This document shows positions 43,153 through 51,352 of a stretch of DNA of 51,408 bases, piece after piece (position 1 is the stretch's first letter; each line of letters starts with the position of its first letter). Location: NCBI GenBank assembly GCA_947645355.1, contig CANSCI010000009.1, positions 1-51,408 of the forward strand. Direction: 5' to 3'. Position numbers and translations under genes: made by a program. Under the pieces are notes generated by a model. It was given only the letters and a program-made list of their open reading frames with translations. It made no database searches and was not told where the DNA came from. The stretch comes from an uncultured Dorea sp. Its GTDB lineage: Bacteria; Bacillota; Clostridia; Lachnospirales; Lachnospiraceae.

Positions 43153-44472
43153 TTATTTTTTCTTGCGATTTGCCAGTGCGATTTTTCTCATAGAACCAAT
43201 AGCCTGCTTCAAGTGACGCTTTGCAGGGCACACAAAACTACAGGAACCGCATTCCATACACTCAAGCCCCTCATGCGCCGTAAACGCTGCTTCATCATGG
43301 TGTTCCGCGTAGTCTGCAAGCCTTGACGGAATCAGCCGGCTCGGACATGCGTCCACACAGCGTCCGCAGTTGATACATGCCGTAGGTTCATATTTTGCGA
43401 CTTCGTCTTTGGTAAAACCAAGAATAGATGAAGAAGTCTTTGTCACAGGTACATCCAGCGTAAACATCGCAAATCCCATCATCGGCCCGCCGGATATCAG
43501 TTTCTCAGGTTCGCTCTTAAATCCGCCGGCTGCTTCCACAAGCTCCGCCTGGTTAATCCCAAACGGCACTCTGAAGTTGCCCGGCTCATTCACTGCATCC
43601 CCGCTTACTGTAACAACACGTTCCATAGACGGCCTGCCCTCTGCCACTGCCTGATAGATACTGATCAAAGTTGCAACATTATCTACTACGCAGCCTGCGT
43701 CAGCCGGGAGCATGGCAGAATTAATTGCCCTTCCTGTCGTCGCATAAATCAACTGACGCTCTCCGCCCTGCGGATACTTTGTCTTTAATGCCAGAACCTC
43801 CATGCGCGGTTCGTCTTTCGTAAGTTCCTTAAGCTTTGCGATACAGTCCGGTTTATTGTCCTCCACGCCGAAAATACCCTTCGCATGATCAAACAGCGAA
43901 AGGACGATCTTCATGCCGCCCACAAACTTCTCCGGCATCTCCAGCATACATCTGTAGTCCGCCGTAATGTATGGCTCACACTCCGCACAGTTTGCGATAA
44001 TGTAATCAATCTTATCCGGCTCCTTCGGCGAAAGCTTTACCCTGGTAGGGAAGCCTGCTCCGCCCATACCTACGACTCCGGCCTGGCCGATCGCATTCAG
44101 GACCTCTTCCTTCGTCATCTCTTCAAGCGGTTTTACAGCAGGATATTCTACTTCCTTGTACTCCCCGTCGTTCTCAATAATAATACTGTTCACTGTTCCG
44201 CCTGTCGGATTCAGACGCGGTGCAATGGCCTTCACTGTCCCGGAAACAGACGCATAGACCGGAGCAGATACAAAACCGCCGGCCTCTGCTATCATCTGGC
44301 CTTTCAAAACATGGTCTCCAACCGCTACTACCGGACTGGCAGGCGCACCGATATGCTGGGACACCGGATACACCAGATCCCCCTTTGGCGCCACTTCGAC
44401 AATCGCCTTCTCTTTTGCCAGACTCTTGCCGTCATCCGGATGAATGCCACCTTTAAATGTTAACAATGCCAT
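43153..44472 (-). CDS. rnfC: Rnf complex subunit RnfC (NADH-binding)
   Basis: The 439-residue peripheral subunit binds NADH and FMN: GGAGFPTRVKLSPKEPDKID is the NuoF-like glycine-rich region (about 136-155). Two ferredoxin-type clusters lie near the end (CINCGRCVDACP; CMECGSCSFVCP). The N-terminus GGIHPDDGKSLAKEK is typical. First gene of the rnf operon; a possible promoter lies 35-63 bp upstream and a possible Rex-like site further up. Confidence 0.97.
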   Translation of the reverse strand: MALLTFKGGIHPDDGKSLAKEKAIVEVAPKGDLVYPVSQHIGAPASPVVAVGDHVLKGQMIAEAGGFVSAPVYASVSGTVKAIAPRLNPTGGTVNSIIIENDGEYKEVEYPAVKPLEEMTKEEVLNAIGQAGVVGMGGAGFPTRVKLSPKEPDKIDYIIANCAECEPYITADYRCMLEMPEKFVGGMKIVLSLFDHAKGIFGVEDNKPDCIAKLKELTKDEPRMEVLALKTKYPQGGERQLIYATTGRAINSAMLPADAGCVVDNVATLISIYQAVAEGRPSMERVVTVSGDAVNEPGNFRVPFGINQAELVEAAGGFKSEPEKLISGGPMMGFAMFTLDVPVTKTSSSILGFTKDEVAKYEPTACINCGRCVDACPSRLIPSRLADYAEHHDEAAFTAHEGLECMECGSCSFVCPAKRHLKQAIGSMRKIALANRKKK

Positions 44473-44506
44473 CCTCTTTTCCTTCCTTCCTTTGATCTCT
44501 TTATAT

Positions 44507-44535
44507 ACTATACATGAAAACGCCTCGATTATCCA
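44507..44535 (-). promoter_or_regulatory. candidate rnf promoter
   Basis: Minus strand: -10 TATAGT (44507-44512) with a -35-like TGGATA (44530-44535) at 17 bp. The match is moderate; no better pair is seen in the gap. Confidence 0.45.
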
Positions 44536-44574
44536 GTAAATGTCGGCATTTTATTGTATATTTCCACAAACATC

Positions 44575-44592
44575 TTGTTGTTTTTTTAACAT
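44575..44592. promoter_or_regulatory. weak Rex-like site upstream of rnf
   Basis: The 18-mer TTGTTGTTTTTTTAACAT matches the clostridial Rex consensus TTGTTAAnnnnTTAACAA at 12 of the defined positions, with mismatches at 6, 7 and 18. It is about 40 bp upstream of the candidate -35 box, an unusual place for a repressor. Rex itself is encoded in the window. Confidence 0.3.
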
Positions 44593-44596
44593 ACAA

Positions 44597-44625
44597 AAGA
44601 TAGAGGCTTAGAAAGCCTCTATCTT
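44597..44625 (-). terminator. terminator of the S1-domain gene
   Basis: Arms AAGATAGAGGCT (44597-44608) and 44614-44625 pair perfectly over 12 bp with a 5-nt loop. The minus-strand sequence ends CTTTTGTATGTT, a short T-run. It separates ispH-S1 from rnf. Confidence 0.75.
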
Positions 44626-44655
44626 GTCATACCTCTATTTTTATGAAGTTTCAGA

Positions 44656-45756
44656 TTATTCGTCTTCACTGACTTCATCTCCGCCTTCTGCTAAAGTTTC
44701 TTCTGCCGACTCCAAGGCCTTCATACTCAGGCTGATCTTCTTGTCAGCCTCATTAAGGTCAACCACTTTCGCCTCAATCACCTGTCCCACAGACAGCACA
44801 TCTGACGGTTTGTCCTCATGCGCCCTTGAGATCTGGGAAACATGAAGCAGTGCATCCACACCTGGCGCAAGCTCAATGAATGCGCCGAAATCAGTCATCC
44901 TTGCTACTCTTCCTTCGATCACATTTCCTACAGCGTAAGTTTCTGCCGCATTTGCCCATGGATTCGTCTCTGGGAATTTCAGGCTTAATGCAATCTTCGT
45001 ATCATTAATATCCTTGATAAGCACTCTCAGTTCGTCTCCAACCTGGAATACCTTCCTTGGATTGTCTACACGCCCCCAGGACATCTCGGAGATATGAAGC
45101 AGCCCGTCCACACCGCCAAGATCCACAAATGCGCCGAAATCTGTTACATTTTTCACAGTTCCTTCCACAGCATCTCCAACCTGAAGCTTCTCGAACAGTT
45201 CTTTCTGCTTCTCTGCTCTCTCGGCTACAAGAATCTGTCTTCTGTCTCCAATCACACGGTTTCTTCTTGGATTGAACTCACTGATTACAAACTCAATCTC
45301 CTGATCCTGATATTTACTCAGATCTTTCTCATAAGTGTCGGACACAAGGCTTGCAGGAATGAATACTCTTGCCTCATCAACAACAACGCTTAAGCCTCCG
45401 CCGAGGATCTGAGCCACCGGAGCACGAAGCACCTCGTGGTTCTCATAAGCCTCTTTCAGCCTTTCATTGCCCTTCTCAGCCGCGAGCCTCTTATATGTCA
45501 ACAGCACCTGGCCTTCTCCGTCATTCACTTTTAAGACTTTTACGGTCATCTGGTCACCGACAGATACCATAGTTGTTAAATCCACATTTGGCTCATTGGT
45601 ATATTCGCTTCTCATAATGATACCATCAGCTTTATACCCTATATTTAAGATGATCTCATCTGGCTTAACGTCAATAACAGTACCGTCTACAACCTCTCCA
45701 TTTCTAATTGTCTTAAAAGACTCTTCTAGCATTTGTTCAAAAGTTAATTCTGACAT
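44656..45756 (-). CDS. S1 RNA-binding domain protein (30S ribosomal protein S1 homolog)
   Basis: The 366-residue protein has four S1 repeats: about 15-85 (GEVVDGTVIDVKPDEIILN), 95-165 (degenerate), 180-250 (VEGTVKNVTDFGAFVDLGG) and 265-340 (IEGRVARMTDFGAFIELAPG). The C-terminus is acidic. The start MSELTFEQM at 45756 has AGGAGG upstream and overlaps the end of ispH by 20 bp in another frame. In many Clostridia IspH and S1 are one fused protein; here they are separate but overlapping. It probably helps translation or RNA binding. Confidence 0.92.
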   Translation of the reverse strand: MSELTFEQMLEESFKTIRNGEVVDGTVIDVKPDEIILNIGYKADGIIMRSEYTNEPNVDLTTMVSVGDQMTVKVLKVNDGEGQVLLTYKRLAAEKGNERLKEAYENHEVLRAPVAQILGGGLSVVVDEARVFIPASLVSDTYEKDLSKYQDQEIEFVISEFNPRRNRVIGDRRQILVAERAEKQKELFEKLQVGDAVEGTVKNVTDFGAFVDLGGVDGLLHISEMSWGRVDNPRKVFQVGDELRVLIKDINDTKIALSLKFPETNPWANAAETYAVGNVIEGRVARMTDFGAFIELAPGVDALLHVSQISRAHEDKPSDVLSVGQVIEAKVVDLNEADKKISLSMKALESAEETLAEGGDEVSEDE

Positions 45757-46594
45757 TGTTTTGAACCTCCTCAATTATATTGTTGGGCGTGGATGCCCCT
45801 GCTGTAATACCTACTGTTTCCACGGACCTTAATTGATTCATATCCAAATCGTCAAGTGTCTGTATATAGTACGTATCCGCACATGCATTGCTGCATATTT
45901 CAAATAACTTACGGGTGTTGGAACTGCGCCTGTCGCCTATCACAATCATAGCCCCTGCCCTCTTTGCAATGTCGTAAGCCTCTTCCTGACGCTCTTTCGT
46001 CGCATTGCAAATCGTATTTAAAACAATTATATCATACCCCTTTTTTTCTATAATTTCAACTATATCTTTGAATTTATTGTAATTAAATGTCGTTTGGGAT
46101 ACGATGCAAATCTTCTGATTCCCATCCGCCAGGCAGAATGACTCTGCCTCCTCTGCCGTCTGTATGACTGTCGCCGGTTCGTCCGCCCATCCGCGGATCC
46201 CCTCTACCTCGGGATGTTCCGCGTTCCCTACAATTATAATATGAGCCCCGCCCCGGCTTTCCTCACGGACGATCCTGTGTATTTTCTTCACATAAGGGCA
46301 GGTGGCATCTACATAAGACAGTCCTTTCTTTTCCAGCAGGTTATACACTGACTCCGGCACCCCGTGAGAACGTATGATAACGATCCCTTCCTTCAGCTCC
46401 TTCAACTCAGAAACGCTGTTTAAAACACGGACTCCCCGGCGCTCCATATCACTGATCACTTCCTCATTGTGAATGATCGGCCCATAGGTATATATTTTTT
46501 CTGTCCGATTCTTTTCCACCTGTTCATATACCGTGTCTACGGCCCGCTTTACGCCGAAGCAAAAACCGGCTGTCCTGGCAAGTTCTATTTTCAT
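45737..46594 (-). CDS. ispH: 4-hydroxy-3-methylbut-2-enyl diphosphate reductase
   Basis: IspH makes IPP and DMAPP in the last step of the MEP isoprenoid pathway using a [4Fe-4S] cluster. The three cluster cysteines are in TAGFCFGVKRAV (C12), DATCPYV and NTICNAT; SHGVPESV and SQTTFNYNKF are substrate-site marks. The length (285) is that of a stand-alone enzyme. The 3' end overlaps the S1 gene by 20 bp. It follows cmk, the usual order cmk-ispH-S1. Confidence 0.97.
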   Translation of the reverse strand: MKIELARTAGFCFGVKRAVDTVYEQVEKNRTEKIYTYGPIIHNEEVISDMERRGVRVLNSVSELKELKEGIVIIRSHGVPESVYNLLEKKGLSYVDATCPYVKKIHRIVREESRGGAHIIIVGNAEHPEVEGIRGWADEPATVIQTAEEAESFCLADGNQKICIVSQTTFNYNKFKDIVEIIEKKGYDIIVLNTICNATKERQEEAYDIAKRAGAMIVIGDRRSSNTRKLFEICSNACADTYYIQTLDDLDMNQLRSVETVGITAGASTPNNIIEEVQNNVRINF

Positions 46595-46645
46595 ACGGTT
46601 CGTTCTCCCCTCTGCCTTTTATGATTTTCCTCTAAAGGCGTCCTG

Positions 46646-47302
46646 CTATCTGCACAAGGCAAGGATCGCAGCCACGACCTCCGCAATGGACATCTCAGAG
46701 CTGTCCAGGAGAATTGCGTCCTCCGCCTGCTTAAGCGGCGCGATCTCTCTGGTGGAATCCCTCCGATCACGTTCCACAATATCCTCTCTGATCTCACGGA
46801 AATCACAGTCAGCCCCCTTAGTCTTCAATTCATCATAACGGCGCCTGGCGCGTGTGTCGACACTGGCAGTTAAGAAAATCTTCACATCCGCATGGGGAAG
46901 CACACAGGTCCCAATATCCCTTCCGTCCATAATAACGTCCTGCGTTTCTGCAAGTTTCTGCTGAAGTTCTAAAAGCTTGGCCCGCACCGCGGGGATAGCA
47001 GAACACCGGGACGCCATATTGCCCACGGCCTCCTCCCGCAGTCTGGACGTTATATTTTCCCCGTTCAAATACACCTGCTGCTGTCCATTCTCATACCGGA
47101 TCGTTACCTCCACATCCCGGCACGCTTCCGCGATCTGTTCTGCATTATCCGCCTGAATACCTTCCTCCAGGAAATGCACGGCAAGCCCTCTGTACATGGC
47201 CCCCGTATCTACATAGACATATCCCTTTTCCTTTGCTACCAATTTGGCGATTGTACTTTTTCCCGCGCCTGCCGGCCCGTCGATTGCCACATTATATCCC
47301 AT
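46646..47302 (-). CDS. cmk: cytidylate kinase
   Basis: The 218-residue enzyme phosphorylates CMP and dCMP. The P-loop is GPAGAGKSTIAK (about 9-20); DTGAMYRGLA, MDGRDIGTCVLPHADVKIFL and the KTKGADCDFREIREDIVERDRRDSTR lid are family marks. It heads cmk-ispH-S1 and is preceded by a leader of about 230 nt containing a strong terminator, which suggests that most transcripts may stop before cmk. Confidence 0.97.
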   Translation of the reverse strand: MGYNVAIDGPAGAGKSTIAKLVAKEKGYVYVDTGAMYRGLAVHFLEEGIQADNAEQIAEACRDVEVTIRYENGQQQVYLNGENITSRLREEAVGNMASRCSAIPAVRAKLLELQQKLAETQDVIMDGRDIGTCVLPHADVKIFLTASVDTRARRRYDELKTKGADCDFREIREDIVERDRRDSTREIAPLKQAEDAILLDSSEMSIAEVVAAILALCR

Positions 47303-47392
47303 TTTTCCACCTCATCTGTCCCGTCTTTCTCTTATTTTCCAGTTTGTTCCGGACACTCCCGGATACCCTCTTCCCAAAGAACGCCCAAACAT

Positions 47393-47434
47393 CAAAAAAG
47401 ACCCCGACAGAGTCCAATGCTCTGCCCTGAGTCT
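47393..47434 (-). terminator. intrinsic terminator inside the cmk leader
   Basis: Arms 47399-47412 and 47420-47434 (AGACTC...CAGAG with CTCTG...GGGTCT on the minus strand, small internal loop, 7-nt loop) are followed by a run of six T at 47394-47399. It lies about 100 bp upstream of the cmk start codon. Confidence 0.78.
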
Positions 47435-47531
47435 TCTTTACGTTTCTCCTATGTTTTTTGCGAGGATATCCCTGTTTGCCTTTTTTAAGGCTGTTCGGGA
47501 ATGCCCTTTTACATAGTAATTCTAACTCAGC
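47394..47531 (-). ncRNA. candidate small RNA or attenuated leader upstream of cmk
   Basis: A good promoter (47538-47566) and a good terminator (47393-47434) frame a transcript of about 135 nt with no convincing reading frame. Inside it a hairpin around GCCTT AAAAA AGGC (minus strand, near 47482-47497) is bracketed by ATTCCC and GGGATAT, giving a stem with a symmetric internal loop (GAACA/AAACA). It did not match what I know of 6S RNA, SRP RNA, T-box, THF, ZTP, guanidine or ydaO RNAs. The rest of the 317-bp gap (47303-47392 and 47567-47619) shows nothing else. Confidence 0.5.
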
Positions 47532-47537
47532 AAAGCT

Positions 47538-47566
47538 ATTATAACCTACCAAGGTAGAAGATGCAA
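47538..47566 (-). promoter_or_regulatory. strong promoter of the cmk leader
   Basis: Minus strand: -35 TTGCAT (47561-47566), 17-bp spacer, -10 TATAAT (47538-47543). The spacer holds a short dyad CTACC..GGTAG (47546-47557) that could be a regulator site. Confidence 0.8.
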
Positions 47567-47619
47567 GGCATACACTATTTTCTTACTCGTCTTTGTCCAC
47601 AGTATAAATCGCTGAAATC

Positions 47620-48261
47620 TCACGACCTCAGCGATTTCTCCTGCAACAAACTTTCGTTTTTCCACTCATTTGCAGCTTCAAAAATCAATGCTCCTACAAC
47701 TGCTCCCCCATCTAATACTCCAAAGCTTTTTTCCCCATAATAGGCTGCCCTTCCCCAGACAGCTTTCATCTCTCGTGTTTTCTCGCATCCCATTTTTGCT
47801 GCGATTGCCGCTTCTTTCGCCGGCTCCTTAACTTCCGGGGATTTCATTGCCTGAACTGCCGGGAACAAAGAATCCAAAATTGTTTTTTCCCCCGGTTTAG
47901 AGCCAGCCTTCTTCATAATGTTTTCTATTCCCTTCTGTAATGCTTCTGAAATTCCATCCAAGTCACATTCCGAACAACCTTTCATTTTTTTGGCCATCCC
48001 TTTTAAAAAGAAAGTCAAAATTGTCCCTAATGAACTTGGCGCTGCTTCATTGAAGACATCTCCACATTTATTTAAAACCCGTCCTAAATCAGTCTCTTCA
48101 GTTGCCTCCATATAGTCTTTCATGGCTTGAAATCCAGAAACCATGGATATTCCCAAATCACCATCGCCGCTTTCCTGATCTAATTTTGTTAAATAATCTT
48201 TATTTTCGTTTATTTTAGAATATATACATATTATAATTTCCTTTAATTCTTTTATTTTCAT
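47620..48261 (-). CDS. DhaL-like (DAK2) nucleotide-binding subunit of a dihydroxyacetone-type kinase
   Basis: The 213-residue protein is the DhaL/DAK2 helical barrel. The metal and ATP-binding motif is ESGDGDLGISM (about 31-41), where most DhaL have GDGDHG; the later loop AAPSSLGTILTFFLKG replaces the usual GGTSGPLYGTFF-like sequence. The C-terminal DGGAVVG is present. It follows dhaK by 9 bp. DhaL normally works with DhaK and either DhaM (PTS) or ATP; no dhaM is in the window. The diverged motifs suggest a substrate or donor other than the classical one. Confidence 0.87.
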   Translation of the reverse strand: MKIKELKEIIICIYSKINENKDYLTKLDQESGDGDLGISMVSGFQAMKDYMEATEETDLGRVLNKCGDVFNEAAPSSLGTILTFFLKGMAKKMKGCSECDLDGISEALQKGIENIMKKAGSKPGEKTILDSLFPAVQAMKSPEVKEPAKEAAIAAKMGCEKTREMKAVWGRAAYYGEKSFGVLDGGAVVGALIFEAANEWKNESLLQEKSLRS

Positions 48262-48270
48262 TTTGCACCT

Positions 48271-49278
48271 CTACTTATTTACATTTGTATAAAAAGGGGT
48301 ATTTGCCGGAAACCGCAACAGTTCCTTTAACTGCTGATCTAACTTAAATAACGTAATCGAAAGTCCTGCCATCTCCATGGACGTGGCAAATTCCCCGATA
48401 TGCGGCATAAAAATACTCACTCCCTTTCCTTTTAATATCTCTGCTACCCGACGGAATACAATCATTTGCTCTTCAAGAGGAGTCGCGCCCAGTCCATTTA
48501 TCATAACGGAAACCTCGTCGCCTTTTTGAAGTTCCACATCTGTCAAGAGCTTCTCCATCAAAACTTCACTGATCTCATCCGCACTCATCATTTTACTGAT
48601 TTCAATTCCTTTTTCTCCATGTATTCCCATACCAATTTCCATTTCATCATCCGCGATCTGGAACGTTGTCTCTCCCACCTCCGGGACAATACACGGCGAC
48701 AATGCGATTCCGATAGTATGTACATTCTTCATTGCCTTTTCAGCTATATGACTGACGTCTTCCAATGAATACATCTGTTGGGCTGCCGCTCCTGCACATT
48801 TGTAGACATAAACAATCCCCGCAACGCCTCTCCTTTTTCTCCACTCATTCTTTGGACTTGAAACAATATCGTCACAAACCACAACCGACTTGCAGGTAAT
48901 ATCATCCATCTCGCAGTCTTCTATCGCTTGCTCAAAATTCATCTTGTCCCCGCCGTAATTCCCATAGATGCACAATACACCGGCTCCACCGTCTACAGCT
49001 CTTATCGCCGCTTCCATTTTGGTATATGCCGGTGAGGCAAAAACATTTCCAACTGCACAGGCATCTACCATCCCTTCTCCCACATACCCCAAAAAAACGG
49101 GCAAATGTCCAAAGCCACCTGCTGTTACAATCCCCACTTTACCCACTTGTCTACAATTCTTTGATACAATAACCCGGAAATCTCCATTTAAAAACTCTAC
49201 TTTATCTCCATATGCCGCAACAATACCTTCCATCGCTTCTTCAACATATTTTTCCGGTGTATTTATTATCTTTTTCAT
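48271..49278 (-). CDS. DhaK-like (DAK1) substrate-binding subunit of a dihydroxyacetone-type kinase
   Basis: The 335-residue protein is DhaK-like. The hemiaminal-forming histidine is in GMGIHGEKGIE (about 217-227), and the acid-base residues seem kept: His in GGFGHLP (about 55-61) and Asp in NYGGDKMNFEQA. But the usual GGGSGHEPAHAGYVG reads AGGFGHLPVFLGYVG, so the pocket has changed. DAK-family paralogs phosphorylate other ketoses such as erythrulose. It lies 20 bp after a KdgK-like kinase, with a good GGAGA site. A substrate other than dihydroxyacetone is inference. Confidence 0.87.
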   Translation of the reverse strand: MKKIINTPEKYVEEAMEGIVAAYGDKVEFLNGDFRVIVSKNCRQVGKVGIVTAGGFGHLPVFLGYVGEGMVDACAVGNVFASPAYTKMEAAIRAVDGGAGVLCIYGNYGGDKMNFEQAIEDCEMDDITCKSVVVCDDIVSSPKNEWRKRRGVAGIVYVYKCAGAAAQQMYSLEDVSHIAEKAMKNVHTIGIALSPCIVPEVGETTFQIADDEMEIGMGIHGEKGIEISKMMSADEISEVLMEKLLTDVELQKGDEVSVMINGLGATPLEEQMIVFRRVAEILKGKGVSIFMPHIGEFATSMEMAGLSITLFKLDQQLKELLRFPANTPFYTNVNK

Positions 49279-49298
49279 AAAATTCTCTCCTTTTCAAT

Positions 49299-50330
49299 TC
49301 ATCGATCCGCGCGTCCGGATTGATCCCCTTCCATAAGCTTTCTTACATTTTCAACCGTCACTCTGTTATAATCTCCGGGGATTGTATGTTTCAGGCAGCT
49401 CGACGCCACCGCAAATTCTAAAGCCTGCCGGGAATCTTTCATCTGGTGAAGTCCATATATGAATCCCGCCGCAAACGAATCTCCTCCACCGACTCTGTCA
49501 ACGATATCACTGATCATATAATATTTGCTATGGTAAAAATCATCCCGTGTAACTAAACATGCAGACCACCCGTTGATACTCGCTGATTTCGACTCACGCA
49601 AAGTAATAGCCAGCATTTTTAGATTCGGATAAATCTCCAGTACTTTTCTTCCTAATAATTCATATTTTTCTACAGACAAGTCTCCGCTTATAACATCAAC
49701 ATCCGCACTTATTCCAAGAGATTTTTGACAGTCTTCTTCGTTGGCTATTCCAATATCAACATAGGAAAACAACTCTCTCATAACTTCCGGAGCTGATTTT
49801 CCATATTTCCAAAGCTTTTTCCGATAATTTAAATCACAGGAAACAGTGATCCCATATTCTTTTGCCTTACGAGCACCCTCCAGCACTGTATCTTTGGCAT
49901 TTTCACTGAGTGCCGGTGTAATTCCCGTAAAATGAAACCAACATGCATTTTTAAACACCTGTCTCCAGTCAATATCCTGCGGTTGTAACAAAGAAACCGA
50001 GGAAGCTTCCCTGTCGTAAATAATATTTGATGGCCGCTGATTTGTTCCCCCTTCCAAAAAGTAAATCCCAATCCGCCCATCCGTTCTGACAATTTCAGAC
50101 GTATCAACGCCAAATCCTCTCAACTGTCGTATACAGGCATCCGCGATCTCATTTTCTTTCGGCAGCGCTGTTACAAATTTTGCCTCAACACCATAATTTG
50201 CCAAAGACACAGCTACATTTGCTTCTCCTCCTCCAAATGTAGCTTCAAGATATGGTGACTGAAACCATTTTTCATATCCGATAGACTTTAAACGTAATAA
50301 AACTTCTCCAAATGTAACAAATTCTCCCAT
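49299..50330 (-). CDS. PfkB-family sugar kinase, probable 2-keto-3-deoxygluconate kinase
   Basis: The 343-residue product starts at ATG 50330 ([25 protein letters not shown] upstream); the frame stays open 20 codons further but that stretch is the intergenic leader. PfkB marks are [15 protein letters not shown] near 33-47 and the C-terminal catalytic [25 protein letters not shown] and the IANEEDCQ segment are typical of KdgK. With the adjacent aldolase it would turn 2-keto-3-deoxygluconate into KDPG, then pyruvate and glyceraldehyde 3-phosphate. Other 2-keto-3-deoxy sugar acids are possible substrates. Confidence 0.88.
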   Translation of the reverse strand: MGEFVTFGEVLLRLKSIGYEKWFQSPYLEATFGGGEANVAVSLANYGVEAKFVTALPKENEIADACIRQLRGFGVDTSEIVRTDGRIGIYFLEGGTNQRPSNIIYDREASSVSLLQPQDIDWRQVFKNACWFHFTGITPALSENAKDTVLEGARKAKEYGITVSCDLNYRKKLWKYGKSAPEVMRELFSYVDIGIANEEDCQKSLGISADVDVISGDLSVEKYELLGRKVLEIYPNLKMLAITLRESKSASINGWSACLVTRDDFYHSKYYMISDIVDRVGGGDSFAAGFIYGLHQMKDSRQALEFAVASSCLKHTIPGDYNRVTVENVRKLMEGDQSGRADR

Positions 50331-50371
50331 CCTGGTTACACCTCCTTTTAAATAATTGTTAACTGTACATG

Positions 50372-51205
50372 CTATGCCTGTCTCAGACATATCTCCGCCC
50401 CGTCGCTGCTCTTAAGACATACTATATCCTCCTCCCCTCTTTTTACCTTCCATCCATACTTTCCCAGGTAATAGACCGCCCGTTCGACAGAATTTGTATA
50501 AATGGAGCGTTTCTTTGGTCCCTCCTTATTCTTTGCCACGCTATGAAAAGATAACGGGATAAACTCCTCCTCCATCACGCCAAAACCCAAAAGAATATTG
50601 ATAGATTTTTCTACCGTTTCGCTGATCTGATTATAATTTCCGGCCAGCACCTCTTTCTTCTCACAAAGCCATCCTCCGCCAACTGCATGTATAAAAGGCG
50701 CCTTGGCATACTCTGACAGATTAGATAATCCCACTCCCCCGGTCGGAACAAATTTGATACCGCCAAAGGGACCATGCAATGCCGCACAACCCTTAATTCC
50801 CCCATACACACCTGCGGGGAAAAATTTCACTACATTTAACCCCAGTTCATATGCACGGGTAATCTCAGACGGAGTAACACAGCCTGGTATAATCAATCTT
50901 TTTCTTTTTTTGCAGAATTCTACAATTTCCTTTTTCAGTCCAGGAGACACGACAAAATCCGCTCCCGCTCTTATGGCCGCATCCGCCTGCTCTTTCGTAA
51001 GAATCGTTCCTGCTCCAACTATCATCTCAGGAAAGACTTGCTTTATTTTTTTAATTGCACTCTCTGCCAGATCCGTCCGAAATGTAATTTCAATAATCGG
51101 AAGATTTGCTTTGAACAGTGCCTCTGCCGTTGGAAGAATATCCTTCGTTCTTTCAAATACCGCAACCGGAATTAATCCTATTCTTCCAATATCTTCATCA
51201 ATCAT
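50372..51205 (-). CDS. KDPG/KHG-type aldolase with an extra C-terminal VOC-like module
   Basis: The first about 205 residues are a KDPG/4-hydroxy-2-oxoglutarate aldolase: base Glu in [25 protein letters not shown], and the Schiff-base Lys in [14 protein letters not shown]. The total of 277 residues is about 65 longer than the usual enzyme. The added part ([10 protein letters not shown]..., then [38 protein letters not shown]) reads as beta-alpha-beta-beta-beta, half of a glyoxalase/VOC fold. First gene of the operon with kdgK, dhaK and dhaL; GGAGGGA is the ribosome site. Confidence 0.9.
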   Translation of the reverse strand: MIDEDIGRIGLIPVAVFERTKDILPTAEALFKANLPIIEITFRTDLAESAIKKIKQVFPEMIVGAGTILTKEQADAAIRAGADFVVSPGLKKEIVEFCKKRKRLIIPGCVTPSEITRAYELGLNVVKFFPAGVYGGIKGCAALHGPFGGIKFVPTGGVGLSNLSEYAKAPFIHAVGGGWLCEKKEVLAGNYNQISETVEKSINILLGFGVMEEEFIPLSFHSVAKNKEGPKKRSIYTNSVERAVYYLGKYGWKVKRGEEDIVCLKSSDGAEICLRQA

Positions 51206-51242
51206 CTGCTATCCCTCCACATTTTATGTTCTTTATACGAAC

Positions 51243-51271
51243 ATATTATATCATATAGTGATATATGTCAA
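51243..51271 (-). promoter_or_regulatory. promoter of the aldolase-kdgK-dhaKL operon with a dyad in the spacer
   Basis: Minus strand: -35 TTGACA (51266-51271); -10 either TAATAT (51243-51248, 17-bp spacer) or TATAAT (51245-51250, 15 bp). ATATCA/TGATAT arms around CTATA lie across the spacer and upstream edge of the -10, and ACATAT/ATATGT lie outside them (51241-51268). This looks like an operator. Confidence 0.7.
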
Positions 51272-51352
51272 TAGGTTTTATAAAAAGAAAAAACTGCAAT
51301 TTAACAGCTGCAAAAAATACAAAAATTCCCAAAAGCAAAAAAATTCATTTCT

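Noticed and set aside
47292-47552. 86-codon minus-strand frame upstream of cmk
   Set aside because: It starts inside the promoter spacer, runs through the terminator, and has a composition (many Lys/Arg) unlike a real protein. No ribosome site.
50341-50371. Rex site between the aldolase and kdgK (TTGTTAAC)
   Set aside because: Only a half site matches; the other half is unrelated and it lies inside an operon.
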